Shown here piece by piece: positions 1 to 5,902 of a DNA stretch of 7,186 nucleotides (positions are counted from its first letter, which is position 1; each line of letters opens with the position of its first letter). Source of the stretch: Microbacteriaceae bacterium (GTDB lineage Bacteria > Actinomycetota > Actinomycetes > Actinomycetales > Microbacteriaceae); contig DMKW01000199.1 in the NCBI GenBank assembly GCA_003454135.1, positions 20,998-28,183 of the forward strand. The letters run 5' to 3'. Under the pieces are notes generated by a model. The model had not been told where the DNA came from, did no database searches, and saw only the letters and a list, made by a program, of their open reading frames with translations. A program made the translations under genes and the position numbers.

Positions 1-25
1 GGCAGCGTGTCGCCGAGAATTGCAT

Positions 26-89
26 GGATTTCGGAAGCGGGCGGAGGCGGAGGCGGGGCGGAAGTGGAAGGAGAGGGGAAAGGGTGGGG
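26..89 (-). terminator. Candidate Rho-utilisation (rut-like) tail after moaE
   Basis: Directly downstream of the moaE stop, the minus-strand transcript of this stretch would contain 39 C and only 6 G in 64 bases (counted by hand). The plus strand is a purine-rich run with tandem GGCGGA units around 40-58. Long C-rich, G-poor, unstructured RNA is the known loading platform for the Rho factor, so this may end the leftward Moco operon. I see no GC stem plus U-run that would make an intrinsic terminator. No convincing gene covers 1-89. A minus-strand ATG at 25-23 opens a frame that leaves the window after 8 codons, and it has no ribosome-binding site. The terminator role is inference from base composition. 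Confidence 0.3.
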
Positions 90-503
90 CTAGAGGCCTA
101 CCCACTCCGTGGCGCCGTCCGCGAGGTGCTGGCGCTTCCAGATGGGCACCGTCGCCTTGATGAGTTCGACGAGCCGCTCGCACGCGGCGAAGGCCTCCGC
201 GCGGTGCGGCGCGGCGGCTGCGGCGACGAGGGCGGTGTCGCCGACCTCGAGGTGGCCGATGCGGTGCGCGGCGGCGACCGGGAGGCCCGTCTCGGTCGCC
301 ACGGTGCGGCAGCAGTCCTCGAGAAAGCGCGCGGCATCCGGATGGGCCTGGTACTCGAGCGAGGAGACGGCGAGGCCGTGGTCGTGGTCGCGGACGATGC
401 CGCGGAAGGTCACGAGAGCGCCGTTCGCGTCGGCGAGCACGGCGTTCTCGATCGCGGCCGCGTCGATCGGTTCCGCCGAGATGCTCGCGAAGATCTCAGG
501 CAT
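90..503 (-). CDS. moaE: Molybdopterin synthase catalytic (large) subunit MoaE
   Basis: MoaE pairs with thiocarboxylated MoaD in the cytoplasm and places the two dithiolene sulfurs on cyclic pyranopterin monophosphate, giving molybdopterin. The 137-residue product has the usual family length. Visible family motifs are GALVTFRGIVRDHD (28-41), the LEYQAHP strand (49-55), HRIGHLEVGD (80-89) and IKATVPIWKRQ (115-125). K116 and K123 match the two catalytic lysines of the E. coli enzyme. The ATG at 503 is preceded by a strong Shine-Dalgarno and lies inside the end of moaCB (8-bp overlap), so it is the last gene of the leftward operon and probably translationally coupled. Its partner moaD is not in the window. 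Confidence 0.95.
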   Translation of the reverse strand: MPEIFASISAEPIDAAAIENAVLADANGALVTFRGIVRDHDHGLAVSSLEYQAHPDAARFLEDCCRTVATETGLPVAAAHRIGHLEVGDTALVAAAAAPHRAEAFAACERLVELIKATVPIWKRQHLADGATEWVGL

Positions 504-1461
504 GCGGTCCGCCTCCCGCGATCTGGGCGACGAGGTGGTCGAGAAGCCCGTGCAGCACGGTGAGCCCGTCGCGCACGCCGCCCGGCGAGCCGGGGAGATT
601 GACGATGACCGTGCCGTTGGCCGTTCCGGCGAGGCCGCGGCTGAGTGCCGCGGTCGGGGTGATAGCGAGACCGGCGCCGCGAATCGCCTCGGCTATCCCC
701 GGCAACTCGCGGTCGAGCAGGGCGCTCGTGGCCTCGGGGGTCTGGTCGGTGGGGCTCGCGCCCGTGCCGCCGGTGGTGATGATCACGGCGGGAGCCGTTC
801 CGAGCACACGGGAGAGTTCGGGGGCGACATCCGCGTCAGCGACCACGGTGACGGCGTCGACCGAGTAACCGTGGGCCGCGAGCCATTCGGCGATGACCGG
901 CCCGGTCGTGTCATCGCGGGCGCCCGCAGCGCCGCCGGTCGACGCGACGACCACGGCGGCGGTGCCCGGTCGGGGGGAGGTCACGGCCGAGCCGTGGCGC
1001 GTCCAGTGGCCGCGCTTGCCGCCGGTCTTGTCCTCGAGCCGCACGTCGCTCAGCACCGCGGCCGGATCGACGGCCTTGACCATGTCGTGCAGCGTGAGGC
1101 CGGCGATCGCGACGGCCGTAAGCGCCTCCATCTCGACGCCCGTCTGGCCGGTGGTCTTCGCCGTGGCGGTGATGAGGATGGCGTCGTCGGCGAACTCGAA
1201 GTCCACCTTCACCGAGGAGAGCGGCACCTGGTGGCAGAGCGGGATGAGCTCGCTCGTCTTCTTGGCGCCCGAGATGCCGGCGATGCGAGCGGTCGCGAGC
1301 ACGTCGGCCTTCGGCAGGTCGTCCGCGCGCACGAGGGAGACCACGTCCGGTCGAACGATCAATCGCCCGGTCGCCGTCGCGGTGCGCGCCGTCACAGCCT
1401 TCGCTCCCACGTCCACCATGCGCGCGCGGCCGTCGGAATCGACGTGGCTGAGTGAGCTCAC
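496..1461 (-). CDS. moaCB: Bifunctional MoaC-MoaB/MogA fusion: cPMP synthase and molybdopterin adenylyltransferase
   Basis: One 321-residue chain joins two Moco enzymes. Residues 1 to about 156 are MoaC, which converts the MoaA product 3',8-cyclo-GTP to cyclic pyranopterin monophosphate. Its motifs are the LSHVD...ARMVDV start, KKTSELIPLCHQVPL (67-81), GVEMEALTAVAIAGLTLHDM (108-127) and LEDKTGGKRGHW (142-153); D126 and K129 are the expected catalytic pair. Residues from about 165 to 321 are a MoaB/MogA domain with TTGGTGASPTDQTPEAT (229-245) and NLPGSPGG (288-295); this family adenylylates molybdopterin before metal insertion. The start is GTG at 1461 in a GTGA overlap with the moeA stop, with no clear Shine-Dalgarno, so re-initiation by ribosomes leaving moeA is likely. 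MoaC-MoaB fusions are known in some actinobacteria. Both halves look intact. Confidence 0.93.
   Translation of the reverse strand: MSSLSHVDSDGRARMVDVGAKAVTARTATATGRLIVRPDVVSLVRADDLPKADVLATARIAGISGAKKTSELIPLCHQVPLSSVKVDFEFADDAILITATAKTTGQTGVEMEALTAVAIAGLTLHDMVKAVDPAAVLSDVRLEDKTGGKRGHWTRHGSAVTSPRPGTAAVVVASTGGAAGARDDTTGPVIAEWLAAHGYSVDAVTVVADADVAPELSRVLGTAPAVIITTGGTGASPTDQTPEATSALLDRELPGIAEAIRGAGLAITPTAALSRGLAGTANGTVIVNLPGSPGGVRDGLTVLHGLLDHLVAQIAGGGPHA
512..517 (-). promoter_or_regulatory. Ribosome-binding site of moaE
   Basis: On the minus strand this reads GGGAGG, ending 8 bases before the moaE ATG. It is the clearest Shine-Dalgarno in the leftward operon and fixes the moaE start. It lies inside the 3' end of the moaCB coding sequence, as expected for an overlapping gene pair. 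Confidence 0.7.
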
Positions 1462-2663
1462 AGCGTCCAGGTTTCGACGGAGTCGCCGTCGTCGAGTTCG
1501 GTCGTGTCGACCGGGACGTCGATGAGTACGTCGGATGCGGCGAGACCGGCCACGAGGTGGGATCCCGGTCCGGCGACGACCTCGACGCGATCACCGTCGA
1601 CCACCTTGCCGCGCAGGAACTGCCTCTTGCCGCGCACCGAGCTGACGCTGCCCGCGAGGGTGAGCGATCGCTTTTCGCCGGCCGGAAGCTGAGAGGCCTC
1701 GCGCAGGATCGGCGCGACGAAGACCTCGAACGAGACCTGCGTGCTCACGGGATTGCCGGGGAAGCCGATCACCGGTATTCCGGCGATGTCCGCCGTGGCC
1801 TGCGGACCGCCGGGCTGCATCGCGACCTCACCCACGGTGCCCCGCAGGAATCCGAACAGTTCGCGCACCACCTCGTACTCGCCCTTCGAGATTCCGCCCG
1901 AGGTGATGATGATGTCGGATGTGGTGGCCGCGTCCTGGAGAGCGGCGAGGAGTGCGTCGACGTCGTCGCCCACGCGGGTGGCGAGCGTGACGTCTGCGCC
2001 GGCCGCGCGAAGGGCCGCGGTGAGCGCGACGAGGTTGGAGTCGTAGATCTCGCCGAGTTCGACCTCGCGGCCGGGGCGCACGAGTTCGGCGCCCGTCGTG
2101 ACGACGGCGACGCGGGGCCGCGCGATCACATCGACGGTGGAGAGGCCGGCGGCGGCGAGGGCCGCGAGGTGACGTGGGGCGAGGCGCAGGCCGCCGGGCA
2201 GCAGCTCCGCGCCCTCGCGCAGGTCGCTGCCGCGTTCGCGCACGTACTCGCCGGGGGTGCGGGAGCGACGGATGGTCACCGAGTCGCCGTCGGCGTCGGT
2301 GTCCTCGAGGGGGATCACGGCGTCCGCGCCCTCCGGAACGACCGCTCCGGTCATGATGCGAACGGCGGTGCCAGTTTCGAGCGCCCCCGGCGTCGTGGCG
2401 CGCGCCGCGATTTCGCCGACGACCGGCAGCGTGGCCGGAACGCTCGCCAGGTCGGAGGAGCGCACCGCGAAGCCGTCCATCTGGGCGTTGCGGAAGAGCG
2501 GCAGGTCGACCGGGGAGAACACGACCCCCGCGGTGATACGGTCGAGCGCATCGGCGAGAAGCACCGTTTCTGTCGCGCGTTTGGCGAGCGCCGTCTCGAT
2601 GAGTCCCCCCACGAGTGCGGCGTGTTCGTCAACGGTCGTTGCCAGGAGTTCTTGCGTGTTCAT
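1458..2663 (-). CDS. moeA: Molybdopterin molybdenumtransferase MoeA
   Basis: MoeA hydrolyses adenylylated molybdopterin and inserts molybdate to form Moco. The 401-residue protein has normal family length. It shows PLFRNAQMDGFAV (55-67, with the MDG aspartate D63), RIMTGAVVPEGADAVIP (102-118), RERGSDLREGAELLPGG (142-158), VTTGAEL (188-194), the MoCF-binding motif TSGGISKGEYE (254-264) and GFPGNPVS (300-307), followed by a C-terminal beta domain. I chose ATG 2663 because it lies 2 bases after the moeB stop, has a GAGACGG-like site 8 bases upstream, and gives the usual N-terminus. An upstream ATG at 2705 would add 14 unlikely residues overlapping moeB. Oddity: residues 283-288 read QPGGPQ where the E. 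coli enzyme has a KPGKP motif, so both of those lysines are absent. The stop overlaps the moaCB start. Confidence 0.94.
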   Translation of the reverse strand: MNTQELLATTVDEHAALVGGLIETALAKRATETVLLADALDRITAGVVFSPVDLPLFRNAQMDGFAVRSSDLASVPATLPVVGEIAARATTPGALETGTAVRIMTGAVVPEGADAVIPLEDTDADGDSVTIRRSRTPGEYVRERGSDLREGAELLPGGLRLAPRHLAALAAAGLSTVDVIARPRVAVVTTGAELVRPGREVELGEIYDSNLVALTAALRAAGADVTLATRVGDDVDALLAALQDAATTSDIIITSGGISKGEYEVVRELFGFLRGTVGEVAMQPGGPQATADIAGIPVIGFPGNPVSTQVSFEVFVAPILREASQLPAGEKRSLTLAGSVSSVRGKRQFLRGKVVDGDRVEVVAGPGSHLVAGLAASDVLIDVPVDTTELDDGDSVETWTL

Positions 2664-2665
2664 GA

Positions 2666-3775
2666 TCAGTACCGTCTCACATCCGGGTCGACAAGTCGCG
2701 ACCATGCGTCGATTCCGCCGTCAAGTTGGCGTGCGGAGGTGAAGCCGTTGTTCCTCAGTATGTCGAGCGCTCGGGCGGATCGGGCACCGAGGTGACAGTA
2801 GATTACGACGGATTCCGCGGAGCGCAAACCGTCGATCGCGTCGTCGAGGGAGCCGAGGGGCACGAGCCGCGATCCCGGCAGGCTGGCGATGTCGGCCTCC
2901 CACTGCTCGCGAACGTCGACGAGCGTGACCGTGCCGCCAGCCGCGAGTTCACTCGCGAGCTGCGGCGCCGTCACCGAATCCACGGTCGGGGCTGTGCCGC
3001 AGAAGACCTCGTAGTCGATAAGCGCGTCGATCGGCGCGCAGTTCGGGTTGCGCTCGTAGGAGAGTTCGCGAAACCCGCCGGTGAGGGCGTCGAAGGTCGT
3101 GACCCGGCCGATGAGCGGTGCTCCGATCCCCGTGATGATCTTGATCGCCTCCGTCGACATGATCGATCCGATCACGGAACACACGGTCGGCAGCACCCCG
3201 CCGGCCTCGCAGGAGAGCACGGACCCGGGCGGCGGGGGCGTGGGGAAGAGGTCGCGGTACTGCGGTCCCCTCGCGGCCCAGGCCACGCCGACCTGCCCAG
3301 CGTATTGCGAGACAGCGCCCCAGACGAGCGGGATGCCAGCGAGCGCCGCCGCGTCGTTCGAGAGGTATCTCGTGGCGAAGTTGTCGCTGCCGTCGATCAC
3401 GAGATCGACGCCGGCGTAGAGCTCCAGGGCGTTCCCGGCGGTGAGACGCACCTCGTGAACCTCGACGGCGATGGCCGGATCGATGCCGGCCACGCTCTCG
3501 GCCGCGGAGCGCGCCTTGGGGCGTCCGACATCCGCCACGCCGTGAATGTGTTGACGATGCAGGTTGCTGAGTTCGACCGTGTCGTCGTCGACGATCACGA
3601 TCGTGCCGACGCCGGCGGCGGCGAGTGCGGGGATCACCGAGCTGCCGAGACCGCCCGCCCCGATCACGAGCACGCGGGCGGCGGCGAGCCGCTGCTGCGC
3701 AGCCGGGCCGAAACCGGGAAGCGCCATCTGACGGGCGTAGCGATTCGCCGGGGTTTCCACGAGCGATTCCTGCAT
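2666..3775 (-). CDS. moeB: MoeB/MoeZ-type adenylyltransferase fused to a rhodanese domain
   Basis: A 369-residue E1-like enzyme. Residues 10 to about 260 are the ThiF/MoeB fold that adenylylates the C-terminal glycine of MoaD-type sulfur carriers: nucleotide loop GAGGLGSS (39-46), VDDDTVELSNLHRQ (62-75), IDGSDNFATRYL (127-138) and PPPPGSVLSCEAGGVLPTVC (180-199). Residues from about 268 to 369 are a rhodanese domain, LVDVREQWE (285-293), with active-site loop CHLGARS (C327), which probably supplies sulfur to make the thiocarboxylate. The zinc CxxC pairs of E. coli MoeB are missing (YRDLFP at 173-178; a lone C246), as I recall for mycobacterial MoeZ. The same protein may also serve other carriers, such as CysO-type proteins. 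ATG 3775 starts right at the MoeB homology; frame upstream of it runs through the divergent spacer and has no family similarity. First gene of the leftward operon. Confidence 0.93.
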   Translation of the reverse strand: MQESLVETPANRYARQMALPGFGPAAQQRLAAARVLVIGAGGLGSSVIPALAAAGVGTIVIVDDDTVELSNLHRQHIHGVADVGRPKARSAAESVAGIDPAIAVEVHEVRLTAGNALELYAGVDLVIDGSDNFATRYLSNDAAALAGIPLVWGAVSQYAGQVGVAWAARGPQYRDLFPTPPPPGSVLSCEAGGVLPTVCSVIGSIMSTEAIKIITGIGAPLIGRVTTFDALTGGFRELSYERNPNCAPIDALIDYEVFCGTAPTVDSVTAPQLASELAAGGTVTLVDVREQWEADIASLPGSRLVPLGSLDDAIDGLRSAESVVIYCHLGARSARALDILRNNGFTSARQLDGGIDAWSRLVDPDVRRY

Positions 3776-3782
3776 AGTCCCG

Positions 3783-3788
3783 ATTCTG
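3783..3788 (-). promoter_or_regulatory. Candidate -10 element for the moeB-moeA-moaCB-moaE operon
   Basis: The minus strand reads CAGAAT, 4 of 6 matches to TATAAT. It ends 7 bases before the moeB ATG at 3775, which would place the transcription start at or next to the start codon and give a leaderless mRNA. No Shine-Dalgarno is visible in front of moeB, which fits. The -35 region is not recognisable; a T-run lies at about the right distance. Confidence 0.4.
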
Positions 3789-3831
3789 TCAGGTGCCGCG
3801 CGAACCCGAAAAAAAAGCGCAAAAGCGGAAC

Positions 3832-3837
3832 TAAACT
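3832..3837 (+). promoter_or_regulatory. Candidate -10 element for the HTH-Mop/modABC operon
   Basis: TAAACT matches TATAAT at 4 of 6 positions and fits the TANNNT pattern common in actinobacteria. It ends 7 bases before the ATG at 3845, so the transcript would start at the start codon (leaderless). No well-spaced Shine-Dalgarno exists; the nearest GCGGAA is about 14 bases upstream. The -35 position falls in the A-run, not in a TTGACA-like box, so activation by a regulator or a weak promoter is possible. Confidence 0.4.
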
Positions 3838-3844
3838 GTGTGTT

Positions 3845-4255
3845 ATGTCTCAAATACGGATAAAAGATGCCGCCCTGTTTCTCGCCGTGAGTGACGACAC
3901 GGTGCGCCGATGGATCGAGGCCGGCACGCTCGCGAGCTCGAAAGACGAGTCGGGGCGAAGCGTGGTCGACGGACTCGCGCTCGCGACCCTCGCGAGAGAG
4001 AACGCCGTGCTCGCCGCAGACCCCTCGGGAATCGGCCGGTCGGCTCGCAACCGGTTCGTCGGCCTCGTGACGAAGGTGACCATGGACACCGTGATGGCCC
4101 AGGTCGAGATCCAGTGCGGCCAGCATCGCGTCGTGTCGCTCATGAGCAGTGAGGCGGTGAGGGAACTCGGCCTCGAACCGGGATCGGTCGCCATCGCCGT
4201 GGTGAAGGCGACGAACGTGATCGTCGAAACTCCCACGGCAAAGGCGCAACCATGA
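3845..4255 (+). CDS. HTH + Mop (TOBE) domain protein, probable molybdate-responsive regulator
   Basis: A 136-residue, two-part protein. Residues 3-52 form an excisionase/MerR-like helix-turn-helix: IRIKDAALFLAVSDDTVRRW (4-23) followed by IEAGTLASSKDESGRSVVD. Residues from about 67 to 129 are a single Mop domain: SARNRFVGLVTKVTMDTVMA (66-85), VVSLMSSEAVRELGLEPGS (96-114) and AVVKATNVIVE (118-128). Mop domains oligomerise and bind molybdate or tungstate in ModE, ModC and molbindins. The combination suggests a small transcription factor that senses molybdate, doing the job of ModE with one Mop unit; a storage/molbindin role is possible but the HTH argues against it. It heads the mod operon, faces the Moco operon across 69 bp, and its stop overlaps the modA start (ATGA). 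Domain calls are firm; regulation is inferred. Confidence 0.88.
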   Translation: MSQIRIKDAALFLAVSDDTVRRWIEAGTLASSKDESGRSVVDGLALATLARENAVLAADPSGIGRSARNRFVGLVTKVTMDTVMAQVEIQCGQHRVVSLMSSEAVRELGLEPGSVAIAVVKATNVIVETPTAKAQP

Positions 4256-5052
4256 AACGCGCGGCTCGCACCATCATCTCCCTTGCGACAGCGGTCGTCG
4301 TCGTCGTCGGAGCCGCGGCGTGCGCGTCCGGAGGCTCGGTTGGGCCGACCGATGCCAGGCCAACCTCCGCGCCACTGAGCGGCTCGATCACGGTATTCGC
4401 CGCCGCGTCGCTCACACGCAGTTTCACGGAGATCGCCTCGAAATTCGAGGCCAGGCATCCCGGCGCGAGAGTGAACCTGAGCTTCGCCGGCTCATCGGAT
4501 CTGGTCACCCAGATCACCGAGGGAGCTTCGGCCGACGTCTTCGCCTCCGCCGACACGAAGAATATGACCAAGCTGACGGATGCCGCGCTCGTCGACGGCA
4601 ACCCGGTCAATTTCGCCACCAACGCGCTCGAAATCGCGGTTCCGCCCGCCAACCCCGGCAAAATCGCGAATTTCGCCGACCTTGCCAGGGCAGGAGTCAA
4701 GACGGTGATCTGCCAGGCGCAGGTGCCGTGCGGCTCCGCGACCGCCGCGGTCGAAACGGCGACGGGAGTGAAGCTCACCGCGGTGAGTGAAGAGCCGTCT
4801 GTGACCGACGTACTCGGCAAGGTCTCCTCCGGAGAGGCCGACGCCGGACTCGTCTACGTCACTGACGTGAAGGCGGCCGGGGCGAGCGTGAAGGGAATCC
4901 CCTTTGCCGAATCGGGCAAGGCGGTGAACACCTACCCGATCGCGGTGCTCAGGGGCACCGCGAATGCAGCGGTTGCTGCCGCGTTCGTGGACTTCGTGGC
5001 CGGCAGTGCCGGCCGATCGGTGCTCGCGGCGGCGGGTTTTGGCGCGCCGTAG
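4252..5052 (+). CDS. modA: Molybdate ABC transporter substrate-binding lipoprotein ModA
   Basis: This 266-residue protein captures molybdate (possibly tungstate) outside the membrane and delivers it to ModB. The N-terminus is a lipoprotein signal: KR at 2-3 and R6, a hydrophobic stretch (8-22) containing five valines encoded by five identical GTC codons, then a somewhat degenerate AAAC lipobox with C24 as the lipidated residue, and a Gly/Ser/Pro-rich tether to about residue 43. The mature part has ModA hallmarks: ITVFAAASLTRSFTEIASKF, the SSDLVTQITEGASADVFASA segment, VPCGSATAAVETATG and EADAGLVYVTDV, the last carrying ligand-binding and domain-closing residues. ATG 4252 shares bases with the regulator stop and has AAAGG at 4240-4244, 7 bases upstream. 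modB follows after one base. Length is typical. Confidence 0.94.
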   Translation: MKRAARTIISLATAVVVVVGAAACASGGSVGPTDARPTSAPLSGSITVFAAASLTRSFTEIASKFEARHPGARVNLSFAGSSDLVTQITEGASADVFASADTKNMTKLTDAALVDGNPVNFATNALEIAVPPANPGKIANFADLARAGVKTVICQAQVPCGSATAAVETATGVKLTAVSEEPSVTDVLGKVSSGEADAGLVYVTDVKAAGASVKGIPFAESGKAVNTYPIAVLRGTANAAVAAAFVDFVAGSAGRSVLAAAGFGAP

Positions 5053-5053
5053 A

Positions 5054-5902
5054 GTGGCAGCCCGGGGGAGCCGCCCGGCGTTCGGCACGGTGCCGCGCTG
5101 GGTCGTGATCGTCGCGGCGGTCGGCGCGCTCTTCGTGCTCCTGCCCCTCGTGGCGATGGCGACGCGCGTCACCTGGGGAAGCTTCCTTTCCCTCGTGACC
5201 TCCGAGTCATCCGTCGCCGCCCTTCTCCTGAGCCTGCGCACCTCTCTCGCGGCCACCGTGCTATGCGTGCTGCTCGGCGTGCCGATGGCGCTCGTGCTCG
5301 CGCGCACGACGTTCCGGGGGCAGCGGCTGGTTCGCACGCTCGTGCTCCTGCCCCTCGTGCTTCCCCCCGTGATCGGTGGCATCGCCCTGCTCGCGGCGTT
5401 CGGCCGGCAGGGGCTGCTCGGGCACACTCTCGACGTGCTCGGCATCCAGATCGCGTTCTCGACGACGGCTGTCGTGCTCGCCCAGACCTTCGTGGCGCTG
5501 CCATTCCTCGTGCTGAGCCTCGAGGGATCGCTGCGCGTCGCCGGCACGCGCTACGAGGCGGTCGCCGCGACCCTGGGCGCGCGGCCGACGACGGTTCTGC
5601 GCCGAATCACGCTGCCGCTCGTGCTTCCCGCCCTGCTCTCGGGGGCCGTGCTCTCGTTCGCCCGGGCGCTCGGCGAGTTCGGCGCGACCCTCACTTTCGC
5701 CGGGAGCCTGCAGGGCGTCACCCGCACGCTCCCGCTCGAGATCTACCTCCAACGGGAGACGGACCCGAATGCTGCGGTTGCGCTCTCCCTCGTGCTCGTC
5801 GTCGTCTCGGTTATCGTGGTCGGACTGACCCTGCGCACGGGACCGACGCTCGGCCTTCGTTCCGGCGGCGAACCGGCCGCCCGGTCGACGGGGGCGCCGT
5901 GA
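5054..5902 (+). CDS. modB: Molybdate ABC transporter permease ModB
   Basis: Inner-membrane channel subunit of the molybdate importer. From the GTG at 5054 it has 282 residues and about six hydrophobic spans (near 16-36, 54-83, 92-116, 133-157, 185-205, 229-248). The cytoplasmic EAA loop that docks ModC is clear: YEAVAATLGARPTTVLRRI (167-185) followed by TLPLVLPAL, then ARALGEFGAT (203-212), typical of ModB/CysT-type permeases. I prefer GTG 5054, one base after the modA stop, with no strong Shine-Dalgarno and probable coupling. A longer frame from ATG 4964 would add 30 arginine-rich residues read inside modA and is unlikely; GTG 5090 is a shorter alternative that keeps all spans. The stop overlaps the modC start (GTGA). 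Confidence 0.92.
   Translation: MAARGSRPAFGTVPRWVVIVAAVGALFVLLPLVAMATRVTWGSFLSLVTSESSVAALLLSLRTSLAATVLCVLLGVPMALVLARTTFRGQRLVRTLVLLPLVLPPVIGGIALLAAFGRQGLLGHTLDVLGIQIAFSTTAVVLAQTFVALPFLVLSLEGSLRVAGTRYEAVAATLGARPTTVLRRITLPLVLPALLSGAVLSFARALGEFGATLTFAGSLQGVTRTLPLEIYLQRETDPNAAVALSLVLVVVSVIVVGLTLRTGPTLGLRSGGEPAARSTGAP

Larger units (their letters stand above)
3776..3844. promoter_or_regulatory. Divergent promoter/operator region between moeB operon and HTH-mod operon
   Basis: This 69-bp spacer is the only non-coding DNA between the two operons, so it must hold both promoters and any shared operator. It is visibly richer in A than its surroundings and contains an uninterrupted run of eight A at 3809-3816. 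Two 14-bp segments, 3798-3811 and 3817-3830, match at 10 of 14 positions (GCGC.AA..CG.AA) with starts 19 bp apart, so they could be paired binding sites for the neighbouring HTH-Mop protein. There is no room for a Moco riboswitch or a long leader. The operator role is inference. Confidence 0.55.

Noticed and set aside
2..25. Start of a minus-strand gene (MQFSATRC...) at the left edge
   Set aside because: Only 8 codons are visible, with no ribosome-binding site and no recognisable family; it cannot be supported.
109..1455. Long plus-strand open frame of 448 codons opposite moaE and moaCB
   Set aside because: It lies antisense to two well-recognised genes, its protein is low-complexity Arg/Gly/Ala-rich with no family motif, and such frames are expected opposite GC-rich genes.
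1452..2795. Plus-strand open frame of 447 codons opposite moeA
   Set aside because: Antisense shadow of moeA; the composition is Arg/Asp/Gly-rich without any recognisable domain.
2726..3844. Plus-strand extension of the HTH-Mop frame upstream of 3845
   Set aside because: It is in frame but runs antisense through moeB and gives unrelated Arg-rich sequence; homology begins at the ATG at 3845, which also has a promoter-like element just upstream.
3776..3844. Moco riboswitch or E. coli-like ModE box in the divergent spacer
   Set aside because: The spacer is too short for a Moco riboswitch plus promoter, and no long palindrome resembling the E. coli ModE site is present.
4294..4308. Five GTC repeats in the modA signal peptide as a phase-variable repeat
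   Set aside because: Trinucleotide changes would stay in frame and only alter the number of valines in the hydrophobic core, so on/off switching is not expected.
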